Shown piece by piece: positions 19,326-30,316 of a stretch of DNA of 64,000 nt; position 1 is the first letter of the stretch, and every line of letters starts with the position of its first letter. Source of the DNA: DATGKG01 sp963783145 (GTDB taxonomy: Bacteria; Desulfobacterota; Binatia; Binatales; Binataceae). The stretch is from contig CAWAMM010000002.1 in assembly GCA_963783145.1 (NCBI GenBank), positions 124,001-188,000 of the forward strand, given 5' to 3'. The translations under genes were made by a program, and so were the position numbers. The notes beneath the pieces were generated by a model. The model was not told where the DNA came from. It was given only the letters and a program-made list of their open reading frames with translations, and did not search any database.

Positions 19326-19622
19326 TTAACGCGCCCCGCCCATGGCGCCCGCCGGTACGGTTACGGGTATCGCCGGCAGTTGCGGCTGATCCTGATAATT
19401 GTTGGCGGTTTCGCGCCCGCCAGAGGAGCCGGTCTGCGAGCACGATTGTACATCCGCGAGGGTGTAGCCGGTGGCCTTCGCGATATCGGCGTCACTGGCG
19501 CCGCCGCGCTGTTGTTGCGATACCTGGTCGCAATCGGCGTGAGTACTGACCATCCCGCATCCGGCGCTCCCGAGCGTCAGTAGCAAAACCACGGCCCTTA
19601 AGCTCGATTGATGAAAATTCAT
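19326..19622 (-). CDS. Small lipoprotein with Cys-flanked HTH-like segment, copy 1
   Basis: 98 residues. A signal peptide with lipobox LGSAGC (Cys22) is followed by a compact module: DCDQVSQQQRGGASDADIAK then ATGYTLADVQSC. The spacing of Cys, Val, Gly-x-Ser, Ile-Ala, Gly and Asp-Val-x-x-Cys matches the neighbouring gene at 19734-20063, so the two are paralogues in tandem. The tail is Pro/Ala-rich. The middle resembles a helix-turn-helix but the protein is exported, so a DNA-binding role is unlikely. Function unknown. Confidence 0.75.
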   Translation of the reverse strand: MNFHQSSLRAVVLLLTLGSAGCGMVSTHADCDQVSQQQRGGASDADIAKATGYTLADVQSCSQTGSSGGRETANNYQDQPQLPAIPVTVPAGAMGGAR

Positions 19623-19682
19623 GGCAGCCTCCGAGGTTCCTATTTAGCCTCAGAGGCCCTATGAAGCGAGAGGGAATTTTGC

Positions 19683-19704
19683 GCGGTAGCTCCGCGGCTA
19701 CCGC
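19683..19704 (-). terminator. Hairpin downstream of small lipoprotein gene
   Basis: Perfect 8-base arms GCGGTAGC and GCTACCGC enclose a 6-base loop, about 30 bases beyond the stop of the lipoprotein gene ending at 19734. On the minus strand GCAAAATT follows rather than a pure T run, so it is a weak terminator or RNA-stabilising hairpin. Confidence 0.45.
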
Positions 19705-19733
19705 ACATCAATTGTGGAAGAATTCAACTCGAG

Positions 19734-20063
19734 CTATGGGGCAGGGGAAGGCGCGGGGGACGCCTCGCCGGTATCGAGGCCGGCCGGGATTCCATAATCA
19801 GATGCGTTGGGCGGTCCACCTGCACCTTCAGCGCCTTCAGCTCCGGTCACCGCACCGGCGGGTGGGCATTTGGCCACGTCGGACTCGCTAACGCCCAGTG
19901 CGGAGGCGATTTCAGAGTTCGAGCGTCCCGACTGACTCTGCAATTTCACGATATTGCAATCGAGGTGTGAGCCCCCAAGGCCGGAGCATCCCCCAAACGC
20001 GGCCGCTAGTAACAAAGCGCCTGCCCCAACCAATATCCCCGTTCGTCCCCTTCGCTCGATCAT
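19734..20063 (-). CDS. Small lipoprotein with Cys-flanked HTH-like segment, copy 2
   Basis: 109 residues with signal peptide and lipobox AFGGC (Cys26). The module DCNIVKLQSQSGRSNSEIAS then ALGVSESDVAKC follows the same pattern as copy 1, with both flanking Cys kept, suggesting a disulfide across the segment. The C-terminal half is low-complexity Gly/Ala/Pro. Together with copy 1 it forms a tandem duplication with strong divergence outside the module. Confidence 0.75.
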   Translation of the reverse strand: MIERRGRTGILVGAGALLLAAAFGGCSGLGGSHLDCNIVKLQSQSGRSNSEIASALGVSESDVAKCPPAGAVTGAEGAEGAGGPPNASDYGIPAGLDTGEASPAPSPAP

Positions 20064-20204
20064 CAGTATGCTCTCCGTGAAAGTCAGGTTTTAGACAACT
20101 TTTATAAGGCGATCGGCAAGATATTATTAACCGTCATTAAAACACAAGTGTGCGGCGTTTTTCGGGTCTAATGATGCCGTAACAAACCGCGATGTTGCTT
20201 CTCT

Positions 20205-21158
<954 letters not shown>

Positions 21159-21165
21159 AGCGACC

Positions 21166-22128
21166 TCATCGGGCGTCGATGCCGTCGAACAGGCTAGTAC
21201 TAAGATACCGCTCGCCGGAGTCGGGTAGGATGGCAACAATGATCTTGCCGGCGTTTTGCGGACGCTTCGCGATCCGTGCCGCCACTGCTGCTGCCGCTCC
21301 GCATGAGATTCCCGCCAGGATACCTTCTTCGTGAGTGAGGCGTCGCGCATATTCGATCGCCTCCTCATTGGTGACCTGCTCGATTTCATCCACTAGCGAC
21401 ATATCGAGAATTTTAGGCACAAACCCGGCTCCGATTCCTTGAATCTTGTGGCCCGACGGCTTGAGCGGTTGTCCCGCACGCTGCTGCGTGAGAACCGGGC
21501 TGGCGGTAGGCTCGACCGCAACGGAAATAATCGCTTTGCCTTTGGTCTTCTTGATGTAGCGGCTGACGCCGGTAATGGTGCCGCCGGTCCCCACCCCCGA
21601 TACCAGGATGTCGATGGCGCCGTCGGTATCGTTCCAGATCTCGGGGCCCGTCGTGGTCTCATGAATGGCCGGATTCGCGGGATTGTTGAACTGCTGCAGC
21701 AGGACGTATTTATTCGGCGCCGATGCGACGATTTCCTCGGCCTTCGCAATCGCGCCGCTCATCCCGCGAGCACCATCGGTCAGTTCCAGCTTCGCGCCAT
21801 ACGCGACCAACAGCTTGCGCCGTTCCATGCTCATGGTGTCGGGCATGGTGAGCGTCAACGGAATTTTGCGCGCCGCGGCGACGAACGCCAGCGCGATGCC
21901 AGTGTTGCCGCTGGTCGGCTCGACGAGTTCTTTGCCCGGTCCGAGCAAGCCACGTTTTTCCGCATCCCATACCATCGCGGCCCCGATGCGACATTTGACG
22001 GAGTAGGCGGGATTACGCCCCTCGATTTTGCCAAGCACGGTCGCCGGCGCGCCATCGATCACGCGATTGAGCCGCACCAGCGGTGTATGGCCGATCGATT
22101 GCGAGTTGTCTTCATACCAGTGTGCCAT
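21166..22128 (-). CDS. cysK: Cysteine synthase (O-acetylserine sulfhydrylase)
   Basis: 320 residues, normal for CysK. The PLP Lys is K45 in RNPAYSVKCRIG, the substrate loop is EPTSGNTGIALAF, the phosphate cup is SGVGTGGTITGVSRY, and the C-terminal ILPDSGERYLST is typical. It makes cysteine from O-acetylserine and sulfide. Operon with cysE downstream (7-base gap) ensures matched supply of O-acetylserine. Assignment to CysK rather than cystathionine beta-synthase rests on length and lack of extra domains. Confidence 0.96.
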   Translation of the reverse strand: MAHWYEDNSQSIGHTPLVRLNRVIDGAPATVLGKIEGRNPAYSVKCRIGAAMVWDAEKRGLLGPGKELVEPTSGNTGIALAFVAAARKIPLTLTMPDTMSMERRKLLVAYGAKLELTDGARGMSGAIAKAEEIVASAPNKYVLLQQFNNPANPAIHETTTGPEIWNDTDGAIDILVSGVGTGGTITGVSRYIKKTKGKAIISVAVEPTASPVLTQQRAGQPLKPSGHKIQGIGAGFVPKILDMSLVDEIEQVTNEEAIEYARRLTHEEGILAGISCGAAAAVAARIAKRPQNAGKIIVAILPDSGERYLSTSLFDGIDAR

Positions 22129-22236
22129 GGGGACCTCCCGTCTGCGCGCCGCCGGCTCATGTTCAAGCGGGCTAACCTCTCGACTGTATAGCCCATTTTC
22201 CTTGTCGGGAAGAGCGAGGCTAGCTGGATGTCCTCG

Positions 22237-22617
22237 CTAGGCAGCGCGGCGGCGACCGGCCTTAATCGGGCGAATCAGCACCTCTGCCGGAATTCCGAAA
22301 CGCTCGTGCAGGCGGCGGATCATTTCGAGCGAGAGCGCGCGCTTGCGATTCATCACCTCATGAACGCGACTGCGGCCACCGATCACGCCGATTAGTGCGC
22401 GCGGATCGAGTCCCTGCTGTTCCAGTCGGAATCGAATCGCTTCGATCGGATCAGGCGGATCCATCGGGAAGTGTTTCTCTTCGTAGGCCTCGACCAAGGT
22501 TACGAGGACATCCAGTTTGTCGTCCTCCGGAGTTCCGGTCTTCGCGTCCCATAGCCGTTCGATTTCACGCAGCGCCCGTTCGTAATCAGCGTTGGTCTTG
22601 ACCGGCCTAATCTCCAT
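22237..22617 (-). CDS. higA: HigA-type antitoxin
   Basis: From ATG 22617 a 126-residue protein: N-terminal helical region TNADYERALREIERLW typical of HigA-like antitoxins, acidic linker, and a C-terminal HTH (GVIGGRSRVHEVMNRKRALS) that would bind the operator upstream. It overlaps the toxin gene by 11 bases (toxin first, as usual for HigBA). It neutralises HigB and represses the operon. Confidence 0.88.
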   Translation of the reverse strand: MEIRPVKTNADYERALREIERLWDAKTGTPEDDKLDVLVTLVEAYEEKHFPMDPPDPIEAIRFRLEQQGLDPRALIGVIGGRSRVHEVMNRKRALSLEMIRRLHERFGIPAEVLIRPIKAGRRRAA

Positions 22618-22930
22618 GTTGAACTGTCCTTGCGTCGATTTTGTCGTAGTTGCGGTGGGTCCCAATCCATTTAACGAAAACAACCTGGCGACGATAGTTG
22701 ATCGCAGTCACCAGCCGGTAGTTGTTTCCCCTGATATTGAACACCACGCGTTCGCTGCTGATTATACTGGCGCCGCCATAGCTTCTTTTCACATCGGCTG
22801 AGCTCTGCCAGCGTGCGCGCCGCACCTCCTGAAACCAGCTGTCGAGAGCGGCTTTCACGACCCTCTGATCGACCTGTCCGCGTAGCGCCTCCACGAAATC
22901 TATCAAGGTCCGTCGTGATACGACCCTCAC
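22607..22930 (-). CDS. higB: HigB-type toxin (RelE-superfamily mRNA interferase)
   Basis: A GTG start at 22930 gives 107 residues beginning VRVVSRRTLIDF, matching HigB-family starts; upstream in-frame sequence lies in the promoter. Seen are AALDSWFQEVRRARWQSSAD and RVVFNIRGNNYRLVTAINY, and the C-terminal VVFVKWIGTHRNYDKIDA with the conserved Trp-Ile-Gly-Thr-His segment. The family cleaves mRNA on the ribosome. The predicted transcription start falls almost on the GTG, so the mRNA may be leaderless. Confidence 0.88.
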   Translation of the reverse strand: MRVVSRRTLIDFVEALRGQVDQRVVKAALDSWFQEVRRARWQSSADVKRSYGGASIISSERVVFNIRGNNYRLVTAINYRRQVVFVKWIGTHRNYDKIDARTVQHGD

Positions 22931-22937
22931 AGGAAAA

Positions 22938-22968
22938 TAGTATATGATGTTCCCATCATGGGAACAAT
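22938..22968 (-). promoter_or_regulatory. higBA promoter with overlapping palindromic operator
   Basis: Perfect 17-base palindrome GTTCCCATCATGGGAAC at 22949-22965 (8-base arms, 1-base centre). On the minus strand it lies between a -35-like TTGTTC and a -10 TATACT spaced by 17 bases, just before the higB GTG. This is the layout expected for HigA autorepression. Confidence 0.75.
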
Positions 22969-23084
22969 AACGACGGATCGGTCCGCCTAGCCACCTTGCG
23001 AATGAGCCACTTGCATGGGTTCCCGACGCCTCAATATGATCTTCACCTCGCACCCTTGCGCTCAACCATTGTAGGACAGACATT

Positions 23085-25745
23085 TTGGAGCTCAGTAAGA
23101 CATTCGATTCGAAGGCGGCCGAAGAGCGATGGTTTCAGCTCTGGATCGATCGCGGATACTTCACCGCCGATCCCGAGAAACCCGGCGAGGCGTTTTCTAT
23201 CGTCATCCCGCCGCCCAACGTCACCGGACAATTGCACCTTGGGCATGCGCTCAACGTCACGCTGCAGGACATCATCGTGCGCATGCGCAGGATGCAGGGT
23301 TACAACACGTTATGGGTCCCCGGCACCGATCACGCCGGCATCGCGACCCAGAACGCGGTCGAAAAGGATCTCGCGAAGGAAGGCAAGAATCGCCATCAGC
23401 TCGGGCGCGACAAATTCGAGAAGCGCGTCTGGGAGTGGCGCGAGACCTACGGCAATCGGATTCTCAATCAGTTGCGACGCCTCGGCGCCTCATGCGATTG
23501 GAGCCGCGAGCGCTTCACCCTCGATGAAGGGTTGTCGCGCGCGGTCAACGAAGTTTTCATCCGGCTCTACAAAGAAGGCCTCATATACAAGGACCGGCGG
23601 CTCATCAATTGGTGCCCGCGATGCGAGACCGCGCTGTCGGACCTCGAGGTCGACCACAAAGACCGCACCGGCACGCTCTGGTACATCAAGTATCCGCTCG
23701 TCGATGGCTCCGGCTATATCGAGGTGGCGACGACACGTCCGGAAACGATGCTCGGTGATACCGCGGTCGCGGTGAATCCCGAGGACAATCGCTATCGCTC
23801 CGAGGTCGGCAAGAAGGCGCGCATCCCGTTGATTGGGCGGGAGATTCCGATCATCGCGGATTCGGAAGTCGATAGCGCATTCGGCACCGGCGCGGTGAAG
23901 ATTACTCCGGCGCACGATTTCAATGACTTCGAGATGGGGCGGCGGCACAAGCTGCCGCAAATCTCGGTGATGGATACCCGCGCGCACATGAACGACAACG
24001 CCGGCCCTTATCAGGGACTCGATCGCGAGTCCGCGCGCAAACGTATCCTCGCAGATCTCAAGAGCGCGGGCCTCTACGAACGGGAGGAAAAGCATACCAA
24101 CGCGGTCGGCACCTGCTCGCGATGCGACACCATCGTCGAGCCGATGCTCTCGGAGCAGTGGTTCCTGGATGTGAAGTCGATGGCGAAAAAAGCCATCGAT
24201 GCGGTGAAGGATGGGCGCACCAAGTTCTTCCCGAAGTTCTGGGAAAGCACCTTTTTCAACTGGATGGAAAACATCCACGACTGGTGCATCTCGCGCCAGC
24301 TATGGTGGGGCCATCGCATCCCTGCGTATCGATGCCAGCGCTGCGATCATCTAATGGTGGTGCCGGTCCGCCCGCCCAAGTGCGAGGAATGCGAGGGCAC
24401 CGACCTGAAGCAGGAAGATGACGTCCTCGACACCTGGTTCAGCTCCGGACTGTGGCCGTTCTCGACGCTGGGATGGCCGACGGAAACCAAGGACCTCGCG
24501 CGCTACTATCCGACCAGCCTGCTCGTGACCGGCTTCGACATCATTTTTTTCTGGGTCGCGCGCATGATGATGTTCGGCCTCGAATTCACCGGCGAGGTTC
24601 CCTTCGAGCACGTCTACGTCACGCCGCTGGTGCGCGACGCCGAAGGCAAGAAGATGAGCAAGTCGAAGGGCAACGTGGTCGACCCGCTCGAGCTCATGGA
24701 CACCTATGGCACCGATGCGTTGCGCTTCACCCTCGCGCAGTTGGCGATTCAGGGCCGCGACGTGATCCTCTCACCCGAGCGGCTGTCGGCCGCGCGCGCC
24801 TTTGCCAACAAGATTTGGAATGCCGCCCGGTTCACGATGATGAACCTCGCCGATGCACCGCAGCCGCTGCCGAAGGTTGAGCCGTCGCAGATGAGCCTCG
24901 CGGATCGATGGATCCTCGATCGCCTCAACGATGCGATTCGCGAAGTGACGCGCGCCATCGACGCCTACGAATTCAACGTCGCCGCGATGAAGGTGTACGA
25001 CTTCATCTGGCACGAGTTCTGTGATTGGTACATCGAGCTGTCCAAGGATGCGCTGAAGGCTGGCGGCGAGCGTCAGGCGGCGGCGCGATATGTCATCATC
25101 CACGGCTTCGATCAGATGCTGCGCCTGCTGCATCCGTTCATGCCGTTCGTATCCGAGGAAATCTGGCAGGTGATTCGTCCCTACATGGACAATGCCGACC
25201 TCGCACCGAACCTACCAATCGCGAAATTCCCAACTCCTCGCGCGGAGCACGCGCTAAGCGATGCCGAAGCGCACGCGATGCGCCATTGCATCGAGGCTAC
25301 CGAAGCAGTGAATTCGCTGCGCGCGCTAGTCGGACATCATCCGGGGCAACGGATTCGCGGGTTCATCAAGCGGATGACCATGGCCGATCGCGAACAATTC
25401 GAGACGTGGAGCGAGTACGCAAAGGTGCTCGGCAAACTCGAAAGTTTCGAGAGCACCTCCGAGTTCGACCAAGGCATGGTGGCCATTCCATTGCCGTGGT
25501 GTGACCTCGCGATCGAACCTCCTGCGGAATTCGATTTTGCGAAGGCGACGCAGAAGCTCCAAAAGGAACTCGATGAGGTAGGCAAGCATGCGGCGCAGCA
25601 TGAAAAACGGTTGAACGATCAAAATTTCTTGACCAAAGCCGACCCAGAAACGCGCGTTGAAGTTGAGCAGCGCTTCGTCGAGCTGAAGTCTCGAAAGCAA
25701 AGACTGGAACAGCAGATCGAACAGCTCGGCGCGGGCGCGCAATAG
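23085..25745 (+). CDS. valS: Valyl-tRNA synthetase
   Basis: 886 residues from a TTG start. Class I signature HLGH at 51-54 within PPPNVTGQLHLGHALN, KMSKS loop at 523-527, two zinc-finger-like Cys pairs (CPRCETALSDL in the editing insertion, CQRCDHLMVV and CEECEG in the middle) and a C-terminal tRNA-binding coiled coil (KATQKLQKELDEVGKHAAQ). It charges tRNA-Val and edits misacylated Thr. The nadC ATG follows one base after the stop, so they form an operon. Confidence 0.96.
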   Translation: MELSKTFDSKAAEERWFQLWIDRGYFTADPEKPGEAFSIVIPPPNVTGQLHLGHALNVTLQDIIVRMRRMQGYNTLWVPGTDHAGIATQNAVEKDLAKEGKNRHQLGRDKFEKRVWEWRETYGNRILNQLRRLGASCDWSRERFTLDEGLSRAVNEVFIRLYKEGLIYKDRRLINWCPRCETALSDLEVDHKDRTGTLWYIKYPLVDGSGYIEVATTRPETMLGDTAVAVNPEDNRYRSEVGKKARIPLIGREIPIIADSEVDSAFGTGAVKITPAHDFNDFEMGRRHKLPQISVMDTRAHMNDNAGPYQGLDRESARKRILADLKSAGLYEREEKHTNAVGTCSRCDTIVEPMLSEQWFLDVKSMAKKAIDAVKDGRTKFFPKFWESTFFNWMENIHDWCISRQLWWGHRIPAYRCQRCDHLMVVPVRPPKCEECEGTDLKQEDDVLDTWFSSGLWPFSTLGWPTETKDLARYYPTSLLVTGFDIIFFWVARMMMFGLEFTGEVPFEHVYVTPLVRDAEGKKMSKSKGNVVDPLELMDTYGTDALRFTLAQLAIQGRDVILSPERLSAARAFANKIWNAARFTMMNLADAPQPLPKVEPSQMSLADRWILDRLNDAIREVTRAIDAYEFNVAAMKVYDFIWHEFCDWYIELSKDALKAGGERQAAARYVIIHGFDQMLRLLHPFMPFVSEEIWQVIRPYMDNADLAPNLPIAKFPTPRAEHALSDAEAHAMRHCIEATEAVNSLRALVGHHPGQRIRGFIKRMTMADREQFETWSEYAKVLGKLESFESTSEFDQGMVAIPLPWCDLAIEPPAEFDFAKATQKLQKELDEVGKHAAQHEKRLNDQNFLTKADPETRVEVEQRFVELKSRKQRLEQQIEQLGAGAQ

Positions 25746-25746
25746 A

Positions 25747-26589
<843 letters not shown>

Positions 26590-26672
26590 TTTCGCGCGCG
26601 ACCCTCGCTTATTTTCGATTCGGTGCTATAGAAAACCCTGACGGCGATTGCGCCGTGCCTGGAGGCATCGAT

Positions 26673-27896
26673 ATGGCCACTCCTCGACACATCCTCGACG
26701 GCTACAAGGTTCTCGACTTCACTCAAATCGTTGCGGGGCCCACCTGCACCTTGATGATGGCGGAAATGGGCGCCGACGTGGTCAAGGTCGAGATGACGCC
26801 CAACGGCGATCCCGCGCGCGGCGGCCCCTACCTCAGCAAGGAAGGGCGCAGCGGCTACTTCGTCCAGCATAATCGCGGCAAGAAGGGCATTTGCGTCAAC
26901 ATCAAGACGCCCGAGGGACATGACATTGTCGCCGATCTGATTCGCAAGGCCGATGTGCTGGTGGAAAATTATGCGCCCGGTGTTATTGGGCGAATGGGTT
27001 TCGACTACGAGCACGTCAAGGCGCTCAACCCCAAAATCGTGATGTGCTCGATTTCCGCATTCGGGCAGACCGGGCCGCTCGCGCATGAGCCGGGCTTCGA
27101 TTTCCTCGGCGCGGCCTACGCCGGAATCAGCTCGATGGGCGGCGAGCCCGATGGGTCTCCCTATTTCGCGATGACCGCGATGGGCGACGTGAGCACCGGT
27201 GCGCATGCGTGCGGTGCGGTCTGCGCGGCGCTTTTGTACCGCGAGCGAACCGGAGAAGGGCAGCATCTCGATCTCTCGTTGCTCGACACCTACTTCCACT
27301 ACCACGAGGCCGCGGTCGAGGCGCATAGCCTGACCAAAGGCGAGTTCAAGCCGACCCGCTCGGGGACGCAATCGTGGTATGCGCTCCCGTGCGGCGTGTT
27401 CAAGGCCAAGAATCGCTACATGATCATCATCGCGACGCTCGATCACCATTTTAAGGGACTGTGCTGCGCGATGGGCAAGCCGGAGCTATTCGACGATCCG
27501 CGCTTCCGCCTCAATTCCAACCGCCTCATTCACGTTGATGCGCTGGTGGCCGAGATCGAAGGATGGTTCGCGTCGATGCCGAGTGATGAAGCCTCGCTGG
27601 CAGCATTGAGAGAATATCGCGTGCCGCATGCGCCGATATTGTCGGTGGAAGAGGCGGTCAAGCATCCGCATCTGCGCCAGCGCGGCACTGTTCGCACCGT
27701 TCATGATCCTATCCTCGGCGACTTCGATGTACCCGGATTCTCGTTCCGCTTTTCGAAGTTTCCCAAGCCCTTGGAGCTGCAAGCACCGAAACTCGGCGAG
27801 CATAACGAAGAAGTTCTCACCAAGCGGCTCGGATACTCAACCGACCGCGTGCGCGAGCTGGAAGGGAAGGGTGTGTTGCGAAGCGGCCCGGCATAG
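26673..27896 (+). CDS. CaiB/BaiF family CoA-transferase
   Basis: ATG 26673 (MATPRHILDG) is chosen for its GGAGG 8 bases upstream; a start at 26655 lacks one. The class III CoA-transferase fold is shown by VLDFTQIVAGPTCTLMMAEM, ADVLVENYAPGVIGRMG and the catalytic Asp (D172) in AMGDVSTG. Family members swap CoA between acids by an aspartyl-CoA mechanism. The substrate cannot be told. An amidase gene follows within 36 bases, hinting at joint carboxylic acid or amide catabolism. Confidence 0.9.
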   Translation: MATPRHILDGYKVLDFTQIVAGPTCTLMMAEMGADVVKVEMTPNGDPARGGPYLSKEGRSGYFVQHNRGKKGICVNIKTPEGHDIVADLIRKADVLVENYAPGVIGRMGFDYEHVKALNPKIVMCSISAFGQTGPLAHEPGFDFLGAAYAGISSMGGEPDGSPYFAMTAMGDVSTGAHACGAVCAALLYRERTGEGQHLDLSLLDTYFHYHEAAVEAHSLTKGEFKPTRSGTQSWYALPCGVFKAKNRYMIIIATLDHHFKGLCCAMGKPELFDDPRFRLNSNRLIHVDALVAEIEGWFASMPSDEASLAALREYRVPHAPILSVEEAVKHPHLRQRGTVRTVHDPILGDFDVPGFSFRFSKFPKPLELQAPKLGEHNEEVLTKRLGYSTDRVRELEGKGVLRSGPA

Positions 27897-27931
27897 CCAC
27901 TCACTGTCGAACACGATAGAAAGCGGAAATC

Positions 27932-29332
27932 ATGATGGATCCCAAAACACTAAGCTTCCTGTCGCTGAGTGAACTTGCAGCGGCGCTGCGCAAGCGCGAG
28001 ATCACTTCGGTCGAGACGACCCGCGCGGTTCTCGATCGCATTCATCAGCTAAATTCCAAGCTGCATGCATATTTGACCGTGCTCGATGATTCCGCGCTGC
28101 GCCAGGCCGAAGCCGCCGATAAGGAAATCGCAGCCGGCAAATATCGCGGACCTCTGCATGGCGTCCCGGTCGCGGTCAAGGATCTCTGCTGGACTAAGGG
28201 CGTGCCGACCACCTGCGCGAGCAAGGTCTTGCGCGATTTCCGTCCCGACTCGAATGCCACCGTGGTCGATCGCTTCGAGGCCGCGGGCGCGGTGCTGCTG
28301 GGCAAGCTGCATCTGACCGAATTTGCGATGGCCTGGTACCATCCGGAGATTCCCGGCCCGCTCAATCCTTGGAATCCCGCGCTGTGGCCGGGCGCCTCGT
28401 CGAGCGGTTCCGGCGCGGCGACCGCCGCCGGTATGTGTTTCGCGTCGATCGGCACCGATACGGGAGGCTCGATTCGATTCCCTTCCGCTGCGAACGGTAT
28501 CGTCGGATTGAAGCCTACCTGGGGGCGAGTAAGCCGCCATGGAGTTTTCCCGCTGTGCGAGTCGTTCGATCATATCGGGCCGATGACACGAACCGTGGCC
28601 GACGCGGCGCTGGTGCTCTCGGTGATCGCCGGGCAGGACCCCCGCGATGACACTTCGCTGGCCGCACCGTTGGACGACTACGCCGCCGCCGCGAGAAGTG
28701 GCGCATTCAGCGTGCGCGTTGGCTTCGATGAGAGCTACGTCGGACGAGCGTCCGATGATGTCGCCACGGCGATCGGAAACGCGGTGCGCGATCTCGAACG
28801 GGTCGGCGCCCATATCGTCAAAGTAAAAGTCCCCGATGTCGACCCGTGCATCGAGGCATGGACGACGATGGCGGCGACCGAGGCTCTGGCTGCCCATGCC
28901 GCGAACTATCCTTCGAAAGCATCGGAGTATGGTCCCGGATTTCGTTCCTTCGTCGAATTAGGCGGAAAAATTAGCGGCGTGGAGTATGCCAACGCGCACA
29001 TGGTGCGCGAGCGCTTTAACAATCGGTTCCAGCAGCTTTTCAATCAGATCGACGTCCTCGCATGCCCCTCGATGGTGGCGGCAACGCTGCCGAAAGATTC
29101 GATGCCGCCGAACGCAGATGCCTTCAAAGGGCCCAATCCGCTGATGTCGTTTACCGCGCCCTTCAACATGAGCCGCAATCCGACGCTTTCGCTACCCGGT
29201 GGCGACGGCAAGGGCGGCCCGCCGCCGAGCCTACAACTGGTAGGCCGGTTGCTGGGCGAGGCCACGCTGTTTCGCGCCGGCGGGGCCTTCGAGCACGCCA
29301 CCGAATGGCACCACCAGCGCCCGGCGATTTAA
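27932..29332 (+). CDS. Amidase signature family hydrolase
   Basis: 466 residues with the full amidase catalytic triad: K83 in HGVPVAVKDLCW, cis-Ser S156 in WPGASSSGSGAA, nucleophile S180 in GTDTGGSIRFPSA. Related to GatA but with no gatB/gatC nearby, so a stand-alone hydrolase is more likely. C-terminal domain ends GRLLGEATLFRAGGAFEHAT. Likely co-transcribed with the CoA-transferase. Confidence 0.9.
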   Translation: MMDPKTLSFLSLSELAAALRKREITSVETTRAVLDRIHQLNSKLHAYLTVLDDSALRQAEAADKEIAAGKYRGPLHGVPVAVKDLCWTKGVPTTCASKVLRDFRPDSNATVVDRFEAAGAVLLGKLHLTEFAMAWYHPEIPGPLNPWNPALWPGASSSGSGAATAAGMCFASIGTDTGGSIRFPSAANGIVGLKPTWGRVSRHGVFPLCESFDHIGPMTRTVADAALVLSVIAGQDPRDDTSLAAPLDDYAAAARSGAFSVRVGFDESYVGRASDDVATAIGNAVRDLERVGAHIVKVKVPDVDPCIEAWTTMAATEALAAHAANYPSKASEYGPGFRSFVELGGKISGVEYANAHMVRERFNNRFQQLFNQIDVLACPSMVAATLPKDSMPPNADAFKGPNPLMSFTAPFNMSRNPTLSLPGGDGKGGPPPSLQLVGRLLGEATLFRAGGAFEHATEWHHQRPAI

Positions 29333-29341
29333 GAATCCGCG

Positions 29342-29998
29342 TTACGGTGTCACAACGCGAAGCGTTCCGATGATGCGATTGATCTCGTCTTGAGTGATGT
29401 AGTTGGACTGCCGGCTGCTAAATGTAAGATCGACCTTTGCCGAATTGGCAAATAAATGATCGATGATCGAATGCGGTCGGGCGCGCGGATCGCCACACTG
29501 GTAGCCGCGAAGGCTGGGAGTACTAATCGCGAAGAGGCCAGTTTCGCCGTCGCGGACAAAGACTGATTTTGCGAGGATCAATAATGTGATCGCGCGAACC
29601 GCTTCGCGGCGTGGGGTCCGTAATGTGATCGTCGCGGGAGTGATTTCGAGCGCTGCCGAGAAGAGCGAGTAGTCATTCTCCATCGTGCCAGCCCCCATCA
29701 GCTGATCGAGCCGGCTTTCGTCTTTCTTGTCGAGGCTGACGAAATTGCGGACGAATTCGTCGGGCCGGCCCTTCGCCAGCACGATCGCTTTGCCGGAATG
29801 AAACGCAATGAATTGCCACGCGCCAATGGGCCGGGTGATTTTTTCGTCGAGGTCGGTCCACGGGACCTCGAACTCGAGGCCAAGAAAGGAAAGTTTCATG
29901 CCCGGCGATGATGAGGTAGCCTGAGTCGGCAGTGCGGTCGGTGTCTTCCATAAAAGCGGCTCGGACCGTCCGAAGTCGCGGGCTTCCACAGCGAACAT
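29342..29998 (-). CDS. Hypothetical protein, N-terminal membrane segment lost to an amber codon
   Basis: 218 residues from ATG 29998 with no domain I recognise; the middle has RPIGAWQFIAFHSGKAIVL and the C-terminus LTFSSRQSNYITQDEINRII. In frame upstream, VRLLPDFIRRRWHRILM (GTG at 30109) leads to a TAG at 30058-30056 and then a hydrophobic helix FGIGIAIGGVYAYFFGIATM. The natural protein was probably anchored, with Trp at the TAG position. The present product would start after or inside the helix. Confidence 0.6.
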   Translation of the reverse strand: MFAVEARDFGRSEPLLWKTPTALPTQATSSSPGMKLSFLGLEFEVPWTDLDEKITRPIGAWQFIAFHSGKAIVLAKGRPDEFVRNFVSLDKKDESRLDQLMGAGTMENDYSLFSAALEITPATITLRTPRREAVRAITLLILAKSVFVRDGETGLFAISTPSLRGYQCGDPRARPHSIIDHLFANSAKVDLTFSSRQSNYITQDEINRIIGTLRVVTP

Positions 29999-30316
29999 CG
30001 TCGCGATGCCGAAGAAGTAGGCGTAGACGCCGCCGATGGCGATGCCGATGCCGAACTACATCAGAATCCGGTGCCATCGCCTTCGGATGAAATCCGGCAG
30101 CAGTCTCACGACTCGACCCCCTTAGGGAAGCTCGGACGTGTCATGATGCGGAAAGCCTTGGACATGGCAGCGCTCGCGATTAGAGAAAAGTCTGACGGTG
30201 AGACTCGGCGGTTTAGGCACCGAGCTTCGCCGGCGCAGGCGATTATCCGGCCGCGCTTCACCACCTGCACCTCCCTTCCGTCGCAAGCAGGCGGCGGATT
30301 GCGATCCTCGCAGGAG

